Shown here: piece after piece, positions 8,745 to 18,129 of the stretch
Numbering within the stretch: position 1 is the first letter of the stretch
How the letters are laid out: each line of letters opens with the position of its first letter
From: Alphaproteobacteria bacterium
Lineage (GTDB): Bacteria; Pseudomonadota; Alphaproteobacteria; Micropepsales; Micropepsaceae
Assembly (NCBI GenBank): GCA_025924715.1
Contig: JAICHV010000007.1
Coordinates: 1 to 64,000 of the forward strand
DNA: 64,000 nucleotides
Direction of reading: 5' to 3'
Notes under the pieces: generated by a model
Database searches by the model: none
Seen by the model: only the letters and a program-made list of their open reading frames with translations
Told to the model about the DNA's origin: nothing
Made by a program: the position numbers and the translations under genes

Positions 8745-9782
8745 TCAGTTCGGTTTGGCGGGGGACGCAGGGTTGGGTTGCGGCGGCGGCGCCACGGGCG
8801 TCATGTACAGGACCTTATCCTTGTAAGAAATATAGGTATGCAGGCGCCGCAAAGTTTCTGCGCCAAGGATCATGTCGACGGTTTTGGAAGGGGTGGTTCC
8901 GGCGTCTCGGACAAGGATCCTGGGATTGTTGATGGTGATATCGCCCAGGGTCAGCGTTTTGAAGGGGTAGTTGTACAAAGGGATTTGGCCGGGCTTATCC
9001 GCATTGGCGCGCGTCAACTCCGGTGGATTGCTTTGCCAGTTGAAGAGGGACCGGGCCTGCACCAACGACATGATCGAGACCGAGGTGGCCGTGTTGATGA
9101 GAACCTTGACGTTGACGCCGTTGAGTTGACCTTGGGTGATGATGGCCTTGCTCGGGAAAGGCAGAGATCGCCGCTCCAGCACGGTCACGGTATTAATGGC
9201 CTCGTTGGTTAAGACGCTCGTCTCGTCCTTTTCGGAATTGTCGGGAAAGTCGAAGGGCAGTTTGGCGACATCGCCTGCCCAATAGACCGGACCAGCCGCG
9301 CAAGTGACCGGTTCCATCAAATTCAGTTTTTTGTTCGGAAAATCCAGGTCGAGATCCAATAGCCCGAGCAAGTCGGTACCCAGCAGGCCATCCAGGCCGT
9401 TCATATTGGTATCGTACAGGACTTCAAAGGCATAATTCGGAATCGGTATGGCTCCCAAAGTGAAGCCCTTGCCCTCGGCGGTATAGGGCAGAATATTTCT
9501 ACCCATCCCGCGCACCGCGCGCGTGGGCATTACCACATGCTTCAGACCCAATCGTTCCGCGGTCGATTGGGTGACCGCGCTGAAAGCGCCGTCGGTGTCG
9601 ATGAGCATATTGACGGTCGTGCCCGCCAATTTGACCGGCACCACGGGGCGGCCTGCGGAATCAAACTGCAAATCAAAACTCGCCAGCCTTTTGATCTGAC
9701 AGGGTGCTTCTGCGGCCTGAGCCGCATAGGCGCCGCCGCAGCACAGCGCGGCAAAGACCAAAATCGTTGTCCAGGATTTCAT
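8745..9782 (-). CDS. Retropepsin-like (clan AA) aspartic protease-fold protein, secreted
   Basis: Signal peptide plus two repeats, LAGTTVNMLIDTDGAFSAVTQSTAERLGL and LNGVNVKVLINTATSVSIMSLVQARSLF. Confidence 0.7.
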   Translation of the reverse strand: MKSWTTILVFAALCCGGAYAAQAAEAPCQIKRLASFDLQFDSAGRPVVPVKLAGTTVNMLIDTDGAFSAVTQSTAERLGLKHVVMPTRAVRGMGRNILPYTAEGKGFTLGAIPIPNYAFEVLYDTNMNGLDGLLGTDLLGLLDLDLDFPNKKLNLMEPVTCAAGPVYWAGDVAKLPFDFPDNSEKDETSVLTNEAINTVTVLERRSLPFPSKAIITQGQLNGVNVKVLINTATSVSIMSLVQARSLFNWQSNPPELTRANADKPGQIPLYNYPFKTLTLGDITINNPRILVRDAGTTPSKTVDMILGAETLRRLHTYISYKDKVLYMTPVAPPPQPNPASPAKPN

Positions 9783-9941
9783 TCATGTCTCCCCAGCGTG
9801 GTCGTCTTAATTCGATACGGGCGCCAAAGCGCCCCGTAGATGTCGATGGCGAGATCGACCTCTTCGAATACTTCCCCCACCATTCTTGCACCGGGGCATG
9901 GGGACATCGCCCGGCCGATTATGACAACACGTTGATTTTGC

Positions 9942-10016
9942 TGGCGCTCCCAAGGGGAATCGAACCCCTGTTTCAGCCTTGAGAGGGCCGCGTCCTGACC
10001 GCTAGACGATGGGAGC
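9942..10016 (-). tRNA. tRNA-Glu (anticodon CTC), CCA encoded
   Basis: Reverse complement GCTCCCATCGTCTAGCGGTCAGGACGCGGCCCTCTCAAGGCTGAAACAGGGGTTCGATTCCCCTTGGGAGCGCCA folds as a cloverleaf: acceptor GCTCCCA/TGGGAGC, anticodon loop CTCTCAA, T-arm AGGGG-TTCGATT-CCCCT. Confidence 0.95.
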
Positions 10017-10132
10017 CGCGGCGGGCCGTTTATAGCGGTGCCATGGCGGAACCGGCAAGGTTTCACTTCGCGGACCGGAACGGGGGGCCGTCTTGTCCGT
10101 TGATTTCGCACAACCTCTGCGAACGGGCTGAA

Positions 10133-10432
10133 ATGCCACGCTATTTTTTCCATGTCCGAGAACAATCGCAGTTCAGCCGCGACACCGAAGGCCAGGAACT
10201 TGCGAACCTCGAAGCCGCGAAACGCGAAGCGGTCAATGTCGCCCGGGAAATGATCGGCGAACGGCTGCTGCATGGTGGCGACATCGATGGCCGGATCGTC
10301 GTAATCGCCGACGAGCAGGACCAGATGCTGGACGAGGTCCATTTCTGCGATGTGCTGTTCGAAGGCGGCACCGCCCGCAGCTATGGCGACGATGTGACCA
10401 AATCGGCGCCCGTCACCAACCCGATCCGCTGA
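10133..10432 (+). CDS. Small conserved protein, DUF6894-like
   Basis: MPRYFFHVREQSQFSRDTEGQELANLEAAKREAVNVAREMIGERLLHGGDIDGRIVVIAD matches the common short alphaproteobacterial MPRYFFHv..D.eG.el..le.A..eA pattern. Confidence 0.6.
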   Translation: MPRYFFHVREQSQFSRDTEGQELANLEAAKREAVNVAREMIGERLLHGGDIDGRIVVIADEQDQMLDEVHFCDVLFEGGTARSYGDDVTKSAPVTNPIR

Positions 10433-10833
10433 AACCCGCCCCGTTGATCGGCCCAGTAAACAAAGCCCTGCAACACCGCCGGCGCCCGCGGCCCTGGCAA
10501 AGCCGCGATCAGCCACAAGAAGCCGTCCTCCCCCGCTCCCGCCAGATCGTGGGGTGAAGGTTCCGCCGCACCGCCGGGATGGGAATGATAGCAGCCGACC
10601 AGATCCCGTCCGGCGGCGCGCGCCGATTTCAGTGCCGCGAAATGGCTTTGAGGTTCGATTTCGAAGCGGTCCGGCGCCTCCGCAATATTGACGGCCGGAT
10701 ACAAATCCAGCGCCTGGGCCGCCGCGCCTTCCCAGGTTCCCCCGATCAGGCCGCAGCATTCGCGGGGAAAAGCCGCGCGCGCTTCGTGCTCGACCCGCAT
10801 TCGCAAAACTTCGGGCAATATCAATTGAATCAT
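10381..10833 (-). CDS. M67 family metallopeptidase (JAMM/MPN+)
   Basis: FPRECCGLIGG and CYHSHPGGAAEPSPHD (HxHP-x7-D JAMM motif). Confidence 0.78.
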   Translation of the reverse strand: MIQLILPEVLRMRVEHEARAAFPRECCGLIGGTWEGAAAQALDLYPAVNIAEAPDRFEIEPQSHFAALKSARAAGRDLVGCYHSHPGGAAEPSPHDLAGAGEDGFLWLIAALPGPRAPAVLQGFVYWADQRGGFQRIGLVTGADLVTSSP

Positions 10834-11189
10834 GGCGCCGCGCCGGCGGGCGCCGTGCGCACCTGGCCGGTTAGTCTGCCGGTGCTCAGATCGATGATCT
10901 CGACCTCGGTGCCGCCGGCGGCCCCGACCTCGAGCACCAGCTTGCCGGCCTCGGTGCGGACCGAGAGGATGCGGGCGCCCGGCGCCAAAGTCAGCACCGC
11001 CGCGGCCGGTGCCGCCTGCGTCACCGGCGCGGCCCGTTTGGCGATCAAAATCCGGGCCTGGCGCGCGAATCCCCAAATCACCGCGACAAGGGCGAGCAGG
11101 AAGAGCACGGTCATGATAAGGACCATCGCCCAGGCGAACCGGCGGCCGACCGCCGGGCGCGGCGCGGCGTCAAGGTTTGGCAACGGCAT
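10830..11189 (-). CDS. Membrane-anchored hypothetical protein
   Basis: One TM helix (FAWAMVLIMTVLFLLALVAVIWGF) plus a C-terminal beta-rich domain; ATGA overlap with the JAMM gene; divergent from rluD. Confidence 0.55.
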   Translation of the reverse strand: MPLPNLDAAPRPAVGRRFAWAMVLIMTVLFLLALVAVIWGFARQARILIAKRAAPVTQAAPAAAVLTLAPGARILSVRTEAGKLVLEVGAAGGTEVEIIDLSTGRLTGQVRTAPAGAAP

Positions 11190-12198
11190 GTCTGACACAA
11201 TGTCCTCCGTGGACGGAACGATACACCGGGCCACCGCGGATGCGGATCATGCCGGCTGGCGGCTGGACCGTTTTCTCGCCGCAGTCCTGGCGGATTTCAG
11301 CCGCGCCCGGCTGCAGCAACTGTTGGGCGAAGGCGCGGTCAAACTGGGCAGCGCGACGATAAAAGACGCCAACCACCGGGTCAAACCCGGCGAGACCTAT
11401 GCCGTCCTGGTGCCGACCGCCCTACCCGCCCAGCCGCAAGGCCAGGACATCCCGCTCAGCGTCATCTACGAAGACAAGGATCTCATCGTCATCGACAAGC
11501 CGGCGGGCCTGGTGGTGCATCCGGCGGCCGGCAATCCCGACGGAACATTGGTCCATGCCCTGATCGCCCATTGCGGCGACAGCCTCATCGGCATCGGCGG
11601 CGAAGCCCGGCCGGGCATCGTTCACCGGCTGGACAAGGATACTTCCGGTTTGCTGGTGGCGGCCAAGACGGAACGGGCCATGGCCTCGCTCGCCAAGCAA
11701 TTCGCCAACCACACCATCGAACGCGCTTACAATGCGGTGGTCTGGGGTGCGCCGCGCGCCGCCGAAGGCTTGATCGAAGGCCAGATCGGCCGAAGCCCTT
11801 TCGATCGCAAACGCATGGCGGTGCTGCGCGGCGGCGGCAAGACGGCGCGCACCCGCTATCGCACCTTGGAAAAATTCGGCGATCCCACGCGCCCCTTTGC
11901 CGCCCTGATCGAATGCCGGCTGGAAACCGGGCGCACCCACCAGATCCGCGTTCACCTGACCCATCTGGGCCATCCCCTGATCGGCGATCCCGCCTATGGC
12001 CGCGCCCGCCAGCCGCCCCGCCCCAAAAGTCCTGCCGAGGAAACCGCCTTTACAATCGCGGGGAATTTTCCCCGTCAGGCGCTGCATGCCTTTGTGCTGG
12101 GATTTCAGCACCCTAGCCTGCACAAGACCATGCGTTTCACGTCACCCTGGCCTGCCGATTTTGCCGAACTGGTCGGGGCCTTGCGCGCCTTGGGATGA
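11188..12198 (+). CDS. rluD: 23S rRNA pseudouridine synthase RluD-like
   Basis: S4 domain (AGWRLDRFLAAVLADFSRARLQQLLGEGAVKL), ARPGIVHRLDKDTSGLLVAAKT (HRLDxxTSG) and RTHQIRVHLTHLGHPLIGDPAYG. Confidence 0.9.
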   Translation: MSDTMSSVDGTIHRATADADHAGWRLDRFLAAVLADFSRARLQQLLGEGAVKLGSATIKDANHRVKPGETYAVLVPTALPAQPQGQDIPLSVIYEDKDLIVIDKPAGLVVHPAAGNPDGTLVHALIAHCGDSLIGIGGEARPGIVHRLDKDTSGLLVAAKTERAMASLAKQFANHTIERAYNAVVWGAPRAAEGLIEGQIGRSPFDRKRMAVLRGGGKTARTRYRTLEKFGDPTRPFAALIECRLETGRTHQIRVHLTHLGHPLIGDPAYGRARQPPRPKSPAEETAFTIAGNFPRQALHAFVLGFQHPSLHKTMRFTSPWPADFAELVGALRALG

Positions 12199-12225
12199 GC
12201 GGTGGCCTGGGCTCTCCCGCACCGG

Positions 12226-12254
12226 CTTGAAAAAGCCAAATGGGGTTCCCATTT
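12226..12254 (+). promoter_or_regulatory. Candidate heat-shock (sigma-32) promoter for rpoH
   Basis: CTTGAAA-N14-TCCCATTT closely matches the sigma-32 consensus CTTGAAA-N13-17-CCCCATnT; 83 bp upstream of the rpoH ATG. Confidence 0.4.
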
Positions 12255-12336
12255 TTTCCAGTCACAGGGGACCTGATCCATAATCCGGGTCGGGCGTTAC
12301 AATCGGTGCACCCGCGCCGGATGAAGGGGGTTTTGC

Positions 12337-13200
12337 ATGAGTGGTCGTGGGGTTCCAGCCCTTTCTTCCGATGCCGGGCTTTCGCGTTACTTGAGCGAAA
12401 TCCGCAAATTTCCGCTTTTGTCTCCCGAAGACGAATACATGTTCGCCAAGCGGCTGAAGGAACATGGCGATCCGGAAGCCGCGCGCAAACTGGTGACCAG
12501 CCATCTGCGCCTGGTGGCCAAGATCGCCATGGGCTATCGCGGTTATGGGCTGCCGATTTCCGAAATCGTTTCCGAAGGCAATGTCGGCCTGATGCAAGCG
12601 GTCAAGCGCTTCGAGCCGGACCGGGGCTTTCGCCTCGCCACCTATGCGATGTGGTGGATCCGCGCCGCGATCCAGGAATATGTGCTGCGCAGCTGGTCGA
12701 TGGTGAAGATGGGCACCACGGCGGCGCAAAAGAAACTGTTCTTCAATCTGCGCAAAGCCAAGACTCGTATCGGCGCTATCGAAGAAGGCGATCTGACGCC
12801 CCAGCACACCGCCAAGCTGGCCGACCAACTGGGCGTCACCGAACGCGAGGTCACCGATATGAACCGGCGGCTATCGGGTCCGGATTCCTCGCTCAACGCC
12901 CCGCTGCGTTCCGAATCGGAAAGCGAATGGCAGGACTGGCTGGCCGACGACACGGCGGACCAGGAAACGCGCCTGGCCGAACGGGAGGAACTGGGCGATC
13001 GTCACCAACTGCTGGGCCGGGCGATGGACAAGCTGACCGAGCGCGAACGCGACATCATACAGGCCCGGCGCCTGCAGGATGAACCGGCCACGCTGGAAGA
13101 GTTGTCGCAGAAATACGGCGTCAGCCGCGAACGGGTACGCCAGATCGAAGTGCGGGCGTTCGAGAAGCTGCAATCGGCGATGCAAAGCGCTGGCGCCTAG
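12337..13200 (+). CDS. rpoH: RNA polymerase sigma factor RpoH (sigma-32)
   Basis: LSRYLSEIRKFPLLSPEDEYMFAKRLKEHGDPEAARKLVTSHLRLVAKIAMGYRGYGLP and the RpoH-box region AAQKKLFFNLRKAKTRI. Confidence 0.95.
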   Translation: MSGRGVPALSSDAGLSRYLSEIRKFPLLSPEDEYMFAKRLKEHGDPEAARKLVTSHLRLVAKIAMGYRGYGLPISEIVSEGNVGLMQAVKRFEPDRGFRLATYAMWWIRAAIQEYVLRSWSMVKMGTTAAQKKLFFNLRKAKTRIGAIEEGDLTPQHTAKLADQLGVTEREVTDMNRRLSGPDSSLNAPLRSESESEWQDWLADDTADQETRLAEREELGDRHQLLGRAMDKLTERERDIIQARRLQDEPATLEELSQKYGVSRERVRQIEVRAFEKLQSAMQSAGA

Positions 13201-13300
13201 AGCTTACCGAAGAGCTTCCCTGCCCTTGTGTCGAGGAACCAAGCCCATTATACCTACACTGTAGAAGAAATGGGAGGGGCAGATTCAGGGCAAAAGCCTA

Positions 13301-14020
13301 TTGCGCGCCCTGGCGCTCGCCGGGTGCGCCGCCGCCCTCATTGTCTACAACTGGCGCGCGGTGTTGGAGCCTCAGCATCGCCCGATGGCGCTGATGCTGC
13401 TGACGGGAGCGTTTGCCTTCGCGCTTTTCTTCGAACTCATGGCGCGCGAGGCCGCCATCGAATGGATCCTCGCAGCCTTGTTCGGGGTCATCGGCGCCGC
13501 AGGTCTGGTTTGGGCGGCCCTGGCGCTATTTTATGTTCCCTTACCCAATGATCGAGCGCCCTTGCTGCCCGAGCGGACACAAATTGGGGATACCGGCTGC
13601 CCGATTTCGAAGAACGGATTGAGCGTGGCGCTGGGGCAGGGCTGGACCAGCGGCAACGCCATCGCCTTCGTTCCCTTTCGCGCCGGAATCTGCCCCGGTC
13701 CCCATCTGACGCGGACTCCGCGAGGCCTCATGATCGATTTTTCCGGCTATGACTCGTCGGGCGCCATCATCTTCCGAATCCAAAACAATCAATTCTCCTT
13801 GCTCCAAGGCGATTATCTGCACATCCACCGGCCCAGCCGCAGCACCCTGGGGCTCTATGGCAAGAACGAGTCGGAAATTTTCTTTGTCCGCTATTTGGCG
13901 GCCGGAGCGGTTCGTATCCGCGGACGCTTTCTCTGCGGCGATATTGCCCCCCAGATTATCGCAGACGACAGCCCTATGCCTCCATGCTCGCGCGGAACGA
14001 TTTCGCTGGGAGCGCCGTAG
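13301..14020 (+). CDS. Hypothetical membrane protein
   Basis: 239 aa ORF with three N-terminal hydrophobic segments; start uncertain. Confidence 0.5.
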   Translation: MRALALAGCAAALIVYNWRAVLEPQHRPMALMLLTGAFAFALFFELMAREAAIEWILAALFGVIGAAGLVWAALALFYVPLPNDRAPLLPERTQIGDTGCPISKNGLSVALGQGWTSGNAIAFVPFRAGICPGPHLTRTPRGLMIDFSGYDSSGAIIFRIQNNQFSLLQGDYLHIHRPSRSTLGLYGKNESEIFFVRYLAAGAVRIRGRFLCGDIAPQIIADDSPMPPCSRGTISLGAP

Positions 14021-14566
14021 CTATTGCCGCGGCGGCTTGTCGGGCATGTTGCCGAGCGGCTCGTTCTCGCGATTGAGGCCCTCGCGTTCATCGGCGTCAT
14101 CGACCAGGCCTTCGTCAAACATGGCCAGGCCGTCTTCCAGGTAATCGCCCAATAGCGGCAGGCCGAGCAGATATTCCGCCGCGCGCCTGCGATGTTCGTT
14201 CTGCGCGGTCGACACTGCTTCATCCCATTCGTCCAGGCCATAGGTGCCGCGTCCCAGCCATGCCAAGGCGATCAGGCGCATGCGCTGGTCTTCATTCAGG
14301 CTGCGAATCGCGCCGATCAATTCTTCGCGCACCGGATCGTCGTGCCGGTCTTCCAGCACATCGGCTTGGCCGTCATCGGTGGGATTGGAGCCCTCATTGG
14401 GGTCGCTATCCTCCTCCTTAACGTCATATTCACGCGCCTTGAGGATGATGAAAGTGACCTTGTCGAGCGGCAGGTCGAGCGAAGGCAGGCCCCGTGAGGG
14501 CGTGCCGGCCGATGCGGCGTCCATGGATGTGCGGGGCATGGCATCCTTCATTTTCAAAAATGTCAT
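14021..14566 (-). CDS. DUF3775-like conserved hypothetical protein
   Basis: LPLDKVTFIILKAREYDVKEEDSDPNEGSNPTDDG...LNEDQRMRLIALAWLGRGTYGLDEWDEAV...YLLGLPLLGDYLEDGL. Confidence 0.65.
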   Translation of the reverse strand: MTFLKMKDAMPRTSMDAASAGTPSRGLPSLDLPLDKVTFIILKAREYDVKEEDSDPNEGSNPTDDGQADVLEDRHDDPVREELIGAIRSLNEDQRMRLIALAWLGRGTYGLDEWDEAVSTAQNEHRRRAAEYLLGLPLLGDYLEDGLAMFDEGLVDDADEREGLNRENEPLGNMPDKPPRQ

Positions 14567-14696
14567 GGGGGAAACGCGCCAGTGCAAATACATGTTCCAC
14601 CCGATTGCGGTTGACTGGAACCTGGCCCCGGCCTATACCGCGCCTGGGCCACGCCTCCCCAACGAGGTGCTATCATTCTGGAAGGAATGAACTGAC

Positions 14697-15866
14697 ATGA
14701 CTGAGAATTCCAAACCGGCTGTGCGTCCCGCGCGGCCTTTTTTTTCGTCCGGACCTTGCGCCAAGCGGCCCGGCTGGACCCCTGAAGCCCTCAATGCCGC
14801 CCTGGTGGGACGCTCGCACCGTTCCAAGCCCGGTAAGGCCAAGCTCAAAGACGCGATCGACCGCACCAAGAAGATCCTGGGCATTCCCGCCGATTATCGC
14901 GTCGGCATCACGCCCGCCTCCGATACCGGCGCGGTCGAGATGGCGATGTGGTCGCTGCTCGGACCTCGCCCGGTCGATCTGTTCGCCTGGGAAAGCTTTT
15001 CCGAAGACTGGGTGACCGACGCGGTCAAGCAGCTCAAGCTCAAGGACACCCGCATCTTGAAAGCGGGTTACGGCGAATTGCCGGACATGAAGCAATACAA
15101 TCCGGCGCATGACGCGGTGTTCGTGTGGAACGGCACCACCAGCGGCGTGCGCATCGCGAGTGGTGACTGGATTCCCGCAACCCGCGAAGGCATCACCATC
15201 TGCGACGCCACCAGCGCCGCCTTTGCCCAGGACCTGCCCTGGGACAAGCTCGATGTCGTCACCTTCTCCTGGCAAAAAGCGCTGGGCGGCGAAGCCGCGC
15301 ATGGCATGCTGGTGCTCAGCCCCCGCGCCGTCGCCCGGCTGGAAAGCTACACCCCGCCTTGGCCGATGCCGAAAATCTTCCGCATGACCAAAGGCGGCAA
15401 GATCGTCGAAGGCATTTTCGAAGGCGAGACCATCAACACGCCGTCGATGGTGGCGGTGGAAGATTATCTCGATGCCCTGAGCTGGGCGGAAAAGATCGGC
15501 GGCCTGAAAGCCCTGATCGGCCGCGCCGATGCCAATACCAAGGTGCTGGCGGACTGGACGGCGAAATGCGGCTGGGCCGGTTTCCTGGCCAAGGATGCCG
15601 CGATCCGCTCCAACACTTCGGTCTGTATTTCGATCACCGATCCGTGGTTTGCCGGCCTCAGCGACGACGCCAAGGCGGAAGCGGCCAAGAAAATCGCCTC
15701 CCTGCTCGATAAGGAAGGCGTGGCCTTCGACATCGCCGGCTATCGCGCCGCCCCGCCGGGCCTTCGCATCTGGTGCGGCGCCACCGTCGAGAAAGCCGAT
15801 CTCGAAGCCCTGACGCCTTGGCTCGATTGGGCCTGGTCGCAGGTCAAACAGCCCGCCGCCGTCTGA
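14697..15866 (+). CDS. serC: Phosphoserine aminotransferase SerC
   Basis: [71 protein letters not shown]; upstream of serA. Confidence 0.92.
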   Translation: MTENSKPAVRPARPFFSSGPCAKRPGWTPEALNAALVGRSHRSKPGKAKLKDAIDRTKKILGIPADYRVGITPASDTGAVEMAMWSLLGPRPVDLFAWESFSEDWVTDAVKQLKLKDTRILKAGYGELPDMKQYNPAHDAVFVWNGTTSGVRIASGDWIPATREGITICDATSAAFAQDLPWDKLDVVTFSWQKALGGEAAHGMLVLSPRAVARLESYTPPWPMPKIFRMTKGGKIVEGIFEGETINTPSMVAVEDYLDALSWAEKIGGLKALIGRADANTKVLADWTAKCGWAGFLAKDAAIRSNTSVCISITDPWFAGLSDDAKAEAAKKIASLLDKEGVAFDIAGYRAAPPGLRIWCGATVEKADLEALTPWLDWAWSQVKQPAAV

Positions 15867-15906
15867 TTTCCCCCTCATCGGCCGGTCTTGAAAACAGAAC
15901 CGGCCG

Positions 15907-15928
15907 CCTTCTCCCCGAAGGGAGAAGG
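15907..15928. repeat. Perfect 9-bp-stem hairpin between serC and serA
   Basis: CCTTCTCCC-CGAA-GGGAGAAGG in the serC-serA gap; no T-tract. Confidence 0.7.
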
Positions 15929-15947
15929 AATTCATCTGGAGCATTCC

Positions 15948-17525
15948 ATGCCCAAGGTCCTGATCGCCGATAAATTGTCGCCTGCCGCCGTCGCCATCTT
16001 CAAGGAACGCGGTGTCGAAGCCGATGTGAAGACCGGCCTGTCGAAAGAAGATCTGCTCAAGATCGTCGATCAATATGACGGCATCGCCATCCGCTCGGCC
16101 ACCAAGATCACCGCCGATGTGATCAAAGCCGCCAAGAATTTGAAAGTGGTCGGCCGTGCCGGTATCGGTGTCGACAATGTCGATATCCCCGCCGCCACCG
16201 CCGCCGGCGTTATCGTGATGAACACCCCTTTCGGCAATTCCATCACCACCGCCGAACACGCCATCTCGCTGATGCTGGCGCTGGCACGCGAACTTCCCGC
16301 CGCCAATGCCAGCACCCAGGCGGGCAAATGGGAAAAGAACCGCTTCATGGGCGTGGAGATCACCGGCAAGGTGCTGGGCCTGATCGGCGCCGGCAATATC
16401 GGCTCCATCGTCGCCGACCGCGCCAAAGGCCTGAAGATGCGGGTGGTCGCCTATGATCCCTTCCTGTCGGCCGAACGGGCCGAGGATCTCGGCGTCGAGA
16501 AAGTCGAACTGAACGACCTGCTGGCGCGCGCCGATTTCATCACCTTGCACGTGCCGATGACGCCGGAAACCAAGAACATCCTTTCGGCCGAAGCCCTGGC
16601 CAAGACCAAGAAAGGCGTGCGCATCGTCAATTGCGCCCGCGGCGGCTTGATCGACGAAAAGGCGCTGAAGGACGCAATCGACAGCGGCCATGTCGCGGGC
16701 GCCGCGCTCGACGTCTTCGAAGTCGAACCGGCCAAGGACAATATCCTGTTCAACAATGAAAAAGTGGTGGCGACGCCGCATCTGGGCGCCTCGACCAGCG
16801 AAGCGCAGGAGAATGTCGCGCTGCAGGTGGCCGAGCAGATTTCCGATTACCTGCTCACCGGCGCCATCACCAATGCCCTCAACATGCCGTCGATCTCGGC
16901 GGGCGAGGCCCATAAAGTCCGGCCCTGGATTTCGCTGGCGCAGAATCTGGGCTCCTTTGCCGGCCAACTCACCGGCTCCAGCCTCACCCAGGTCGAGATC
17001 ATCTATGAAGGCACCGCCAGCCAGCTCAACACCCGCGCCTTGACGCAAGCGGCCTTGGCCGGACTGCTCAAGCCGATGCTGTCGGAAGTCAACATGGTGA
17101 ATGCCCCGGTCGTGGCCAAGGAACGCGGCATCAAGGTCAGCGAGACCCGCCGCGACCGCCAAGGCATTTATGAGGGCTATATCAAGATCGTGGTCACCAT
17201 GGGCGACACCACCCGCCGGGTCGCCGGCACGGTGTTCTCGGACGGGCGCCCCCGCCTGATCCAGGTCAAGGACATCAACCTGGATGCCGAGTTCGGTCCC
17301 CATATGCTGTACGTCGTAAACGAGGACAAGCCGGGCTTTATCGGCAAGCTCGGTACGCTTCTGGGCGATGCCAAGGTCAATATCGCCAATTTCACCCTTG
17401 GCCGCAGCGCCCCGGGCCAGGACGCCATCGCCCTGATCGAAGTCGACGGTCAGGTTCCGGACAGTGTGATCGACGCGCTGCACAAGCTGCCGGCGGTGAA
17501 GACGGCCAAGGAACTGGTGTTCTAA
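15948..17525 (+). CDS. serA: D-3-phosphoglycerate dehydrogenase SerA (with ACT domain)
   Basis: VGRAGIGVDNVDIPAATAAGVIVMNTP, GKVLGLIGAGNIGSIVADRA, VNCARGGLIDEKAL, C-terminal ACT domain. Confidence 0.95.
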   Translation: MPKVLIADKLSPAAVAIFKERGVEADVKTGLSKEDLLKIVDQYDGIAIRSATKITADVIKAAKNLKVVGRAGIGVDNVDIPAATAAGVIVMNTPFGNSITTAEHAISLMLALARELPAANASTQAGKWEKNRFMGVEITGKVLGLIGAGNIGSIVADRAKGLKMRVVAYDPFLSAERAEDLGVEKVELNDLLARADFITLHVPMTPETKNILSAEALAKTKKGVRIVNCARGGLIDEKALKDAIDSGHVAGAALDVFEVEPAKDNILFNNEKVVATPHLGASTSEAQENVALQVAEQISDYLLTGAITNALNMPSISAGEAHKVRPWISLAQNLGSFAGQLTGSSLTQVEIIYEGTASQLNTRALTQAALAGLLKPMLSEVNMVNAPVVAKERGIKVSETRRDRQGIYEGYIKIVVTMGDTTRRVAGTVFSDGRPRLIQVKDINLDAEFGPHMLYVVNEDKPGFIGKLGTLLGDAKVNIANFTLGRSAPGQDAIALIEVDGQVPDSVIDALHKLPAVKTAKELVF

Positions 17526-17557
17526 GCGCCGCGACCTGCGAGATTGGTACTTATTGG

Positions 17558-17592
17558 GACCCTGATCGGACGAGCGCCGGTCAGGGTCTTTC
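17558..17592 (+). terminator. Putative rho-independent terminator after serA
   Basis: GACCCTGA ... TCAGGGTC stem followed by TTTCGTTT. Confidence 0.6.
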
Positions 17593-17641
17593 GTTTCGGA
17601 CAGCCTGAAATCGTAGGGCGCCGCTGCCGCGGCGCGATGGT

Positions 17642-17929
17642 TTATTTTTGGCTTGAGCGGATCGCGCCATGATGGCGGATCACTTCCCGGACCACGAAAT
17701 TGAAGAATTTCTCCGCGAAATCCGGGTCCAGCCGGGCATCCTGCGCCAGCCGCCTCAGCCGCGCGATCTGCGTCTGCTCGCGCGCCGGATCGGCCGGCGG
17801 CAGATTGTGCAGCGCCTTATACTGACCGACGGCCTGGGTGCATTTGAACCGCTCGGCAAGCAGATGAATCAGCGCGGCGTCGAGATTGTCGATGCTGTCT
17901 CGCAGCCGCAGGAGTTCCGGATCGGTCAC
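17642..17929 (-). CDS. Chorismate mutase (AroQ type)
   Basis: LLRLRDSIDNLDAALIHLLAERFKCTQAVGQYKALHNLPPADPAREQTQIARLRRLA. Confidence 0.85.
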   Translation of the reverse strand: MTDPELLRLRDSIDNLDAALIHLLAERFKCTQAVGQYKALHNLPPADPAREQTQIARLRRLAQDARLDPDFAEKFFNFVVREVIRHHGAIRSSQK

Positions 17930-18129
17930 GCGTTTACCCTTGTTCCTCGCCGCCCGTCTCGGGGCATGGGCTAGTTCTAAGCGAAGCCGGCCCCCCCGCC
18001 AAGTTTGCGTCCCCCGGTTACCACGCCGTCATTATTGCCGTTACAGGGCGCAAAAAGCCTGTCTATAGTTTGGCCGACAGGGTGGCAACGGGGCGCATCC
18101 GGCGCAAAAGCCAGGGCGGATCGGGGGAG

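Noticed and set aside
14673-17483. 936-aa ORF on the minus strand
   Set aside because: Fully antisense to serC-serA; low-complexity Gly/His/Asp-rich translation typical of GC-rich shadow frames.
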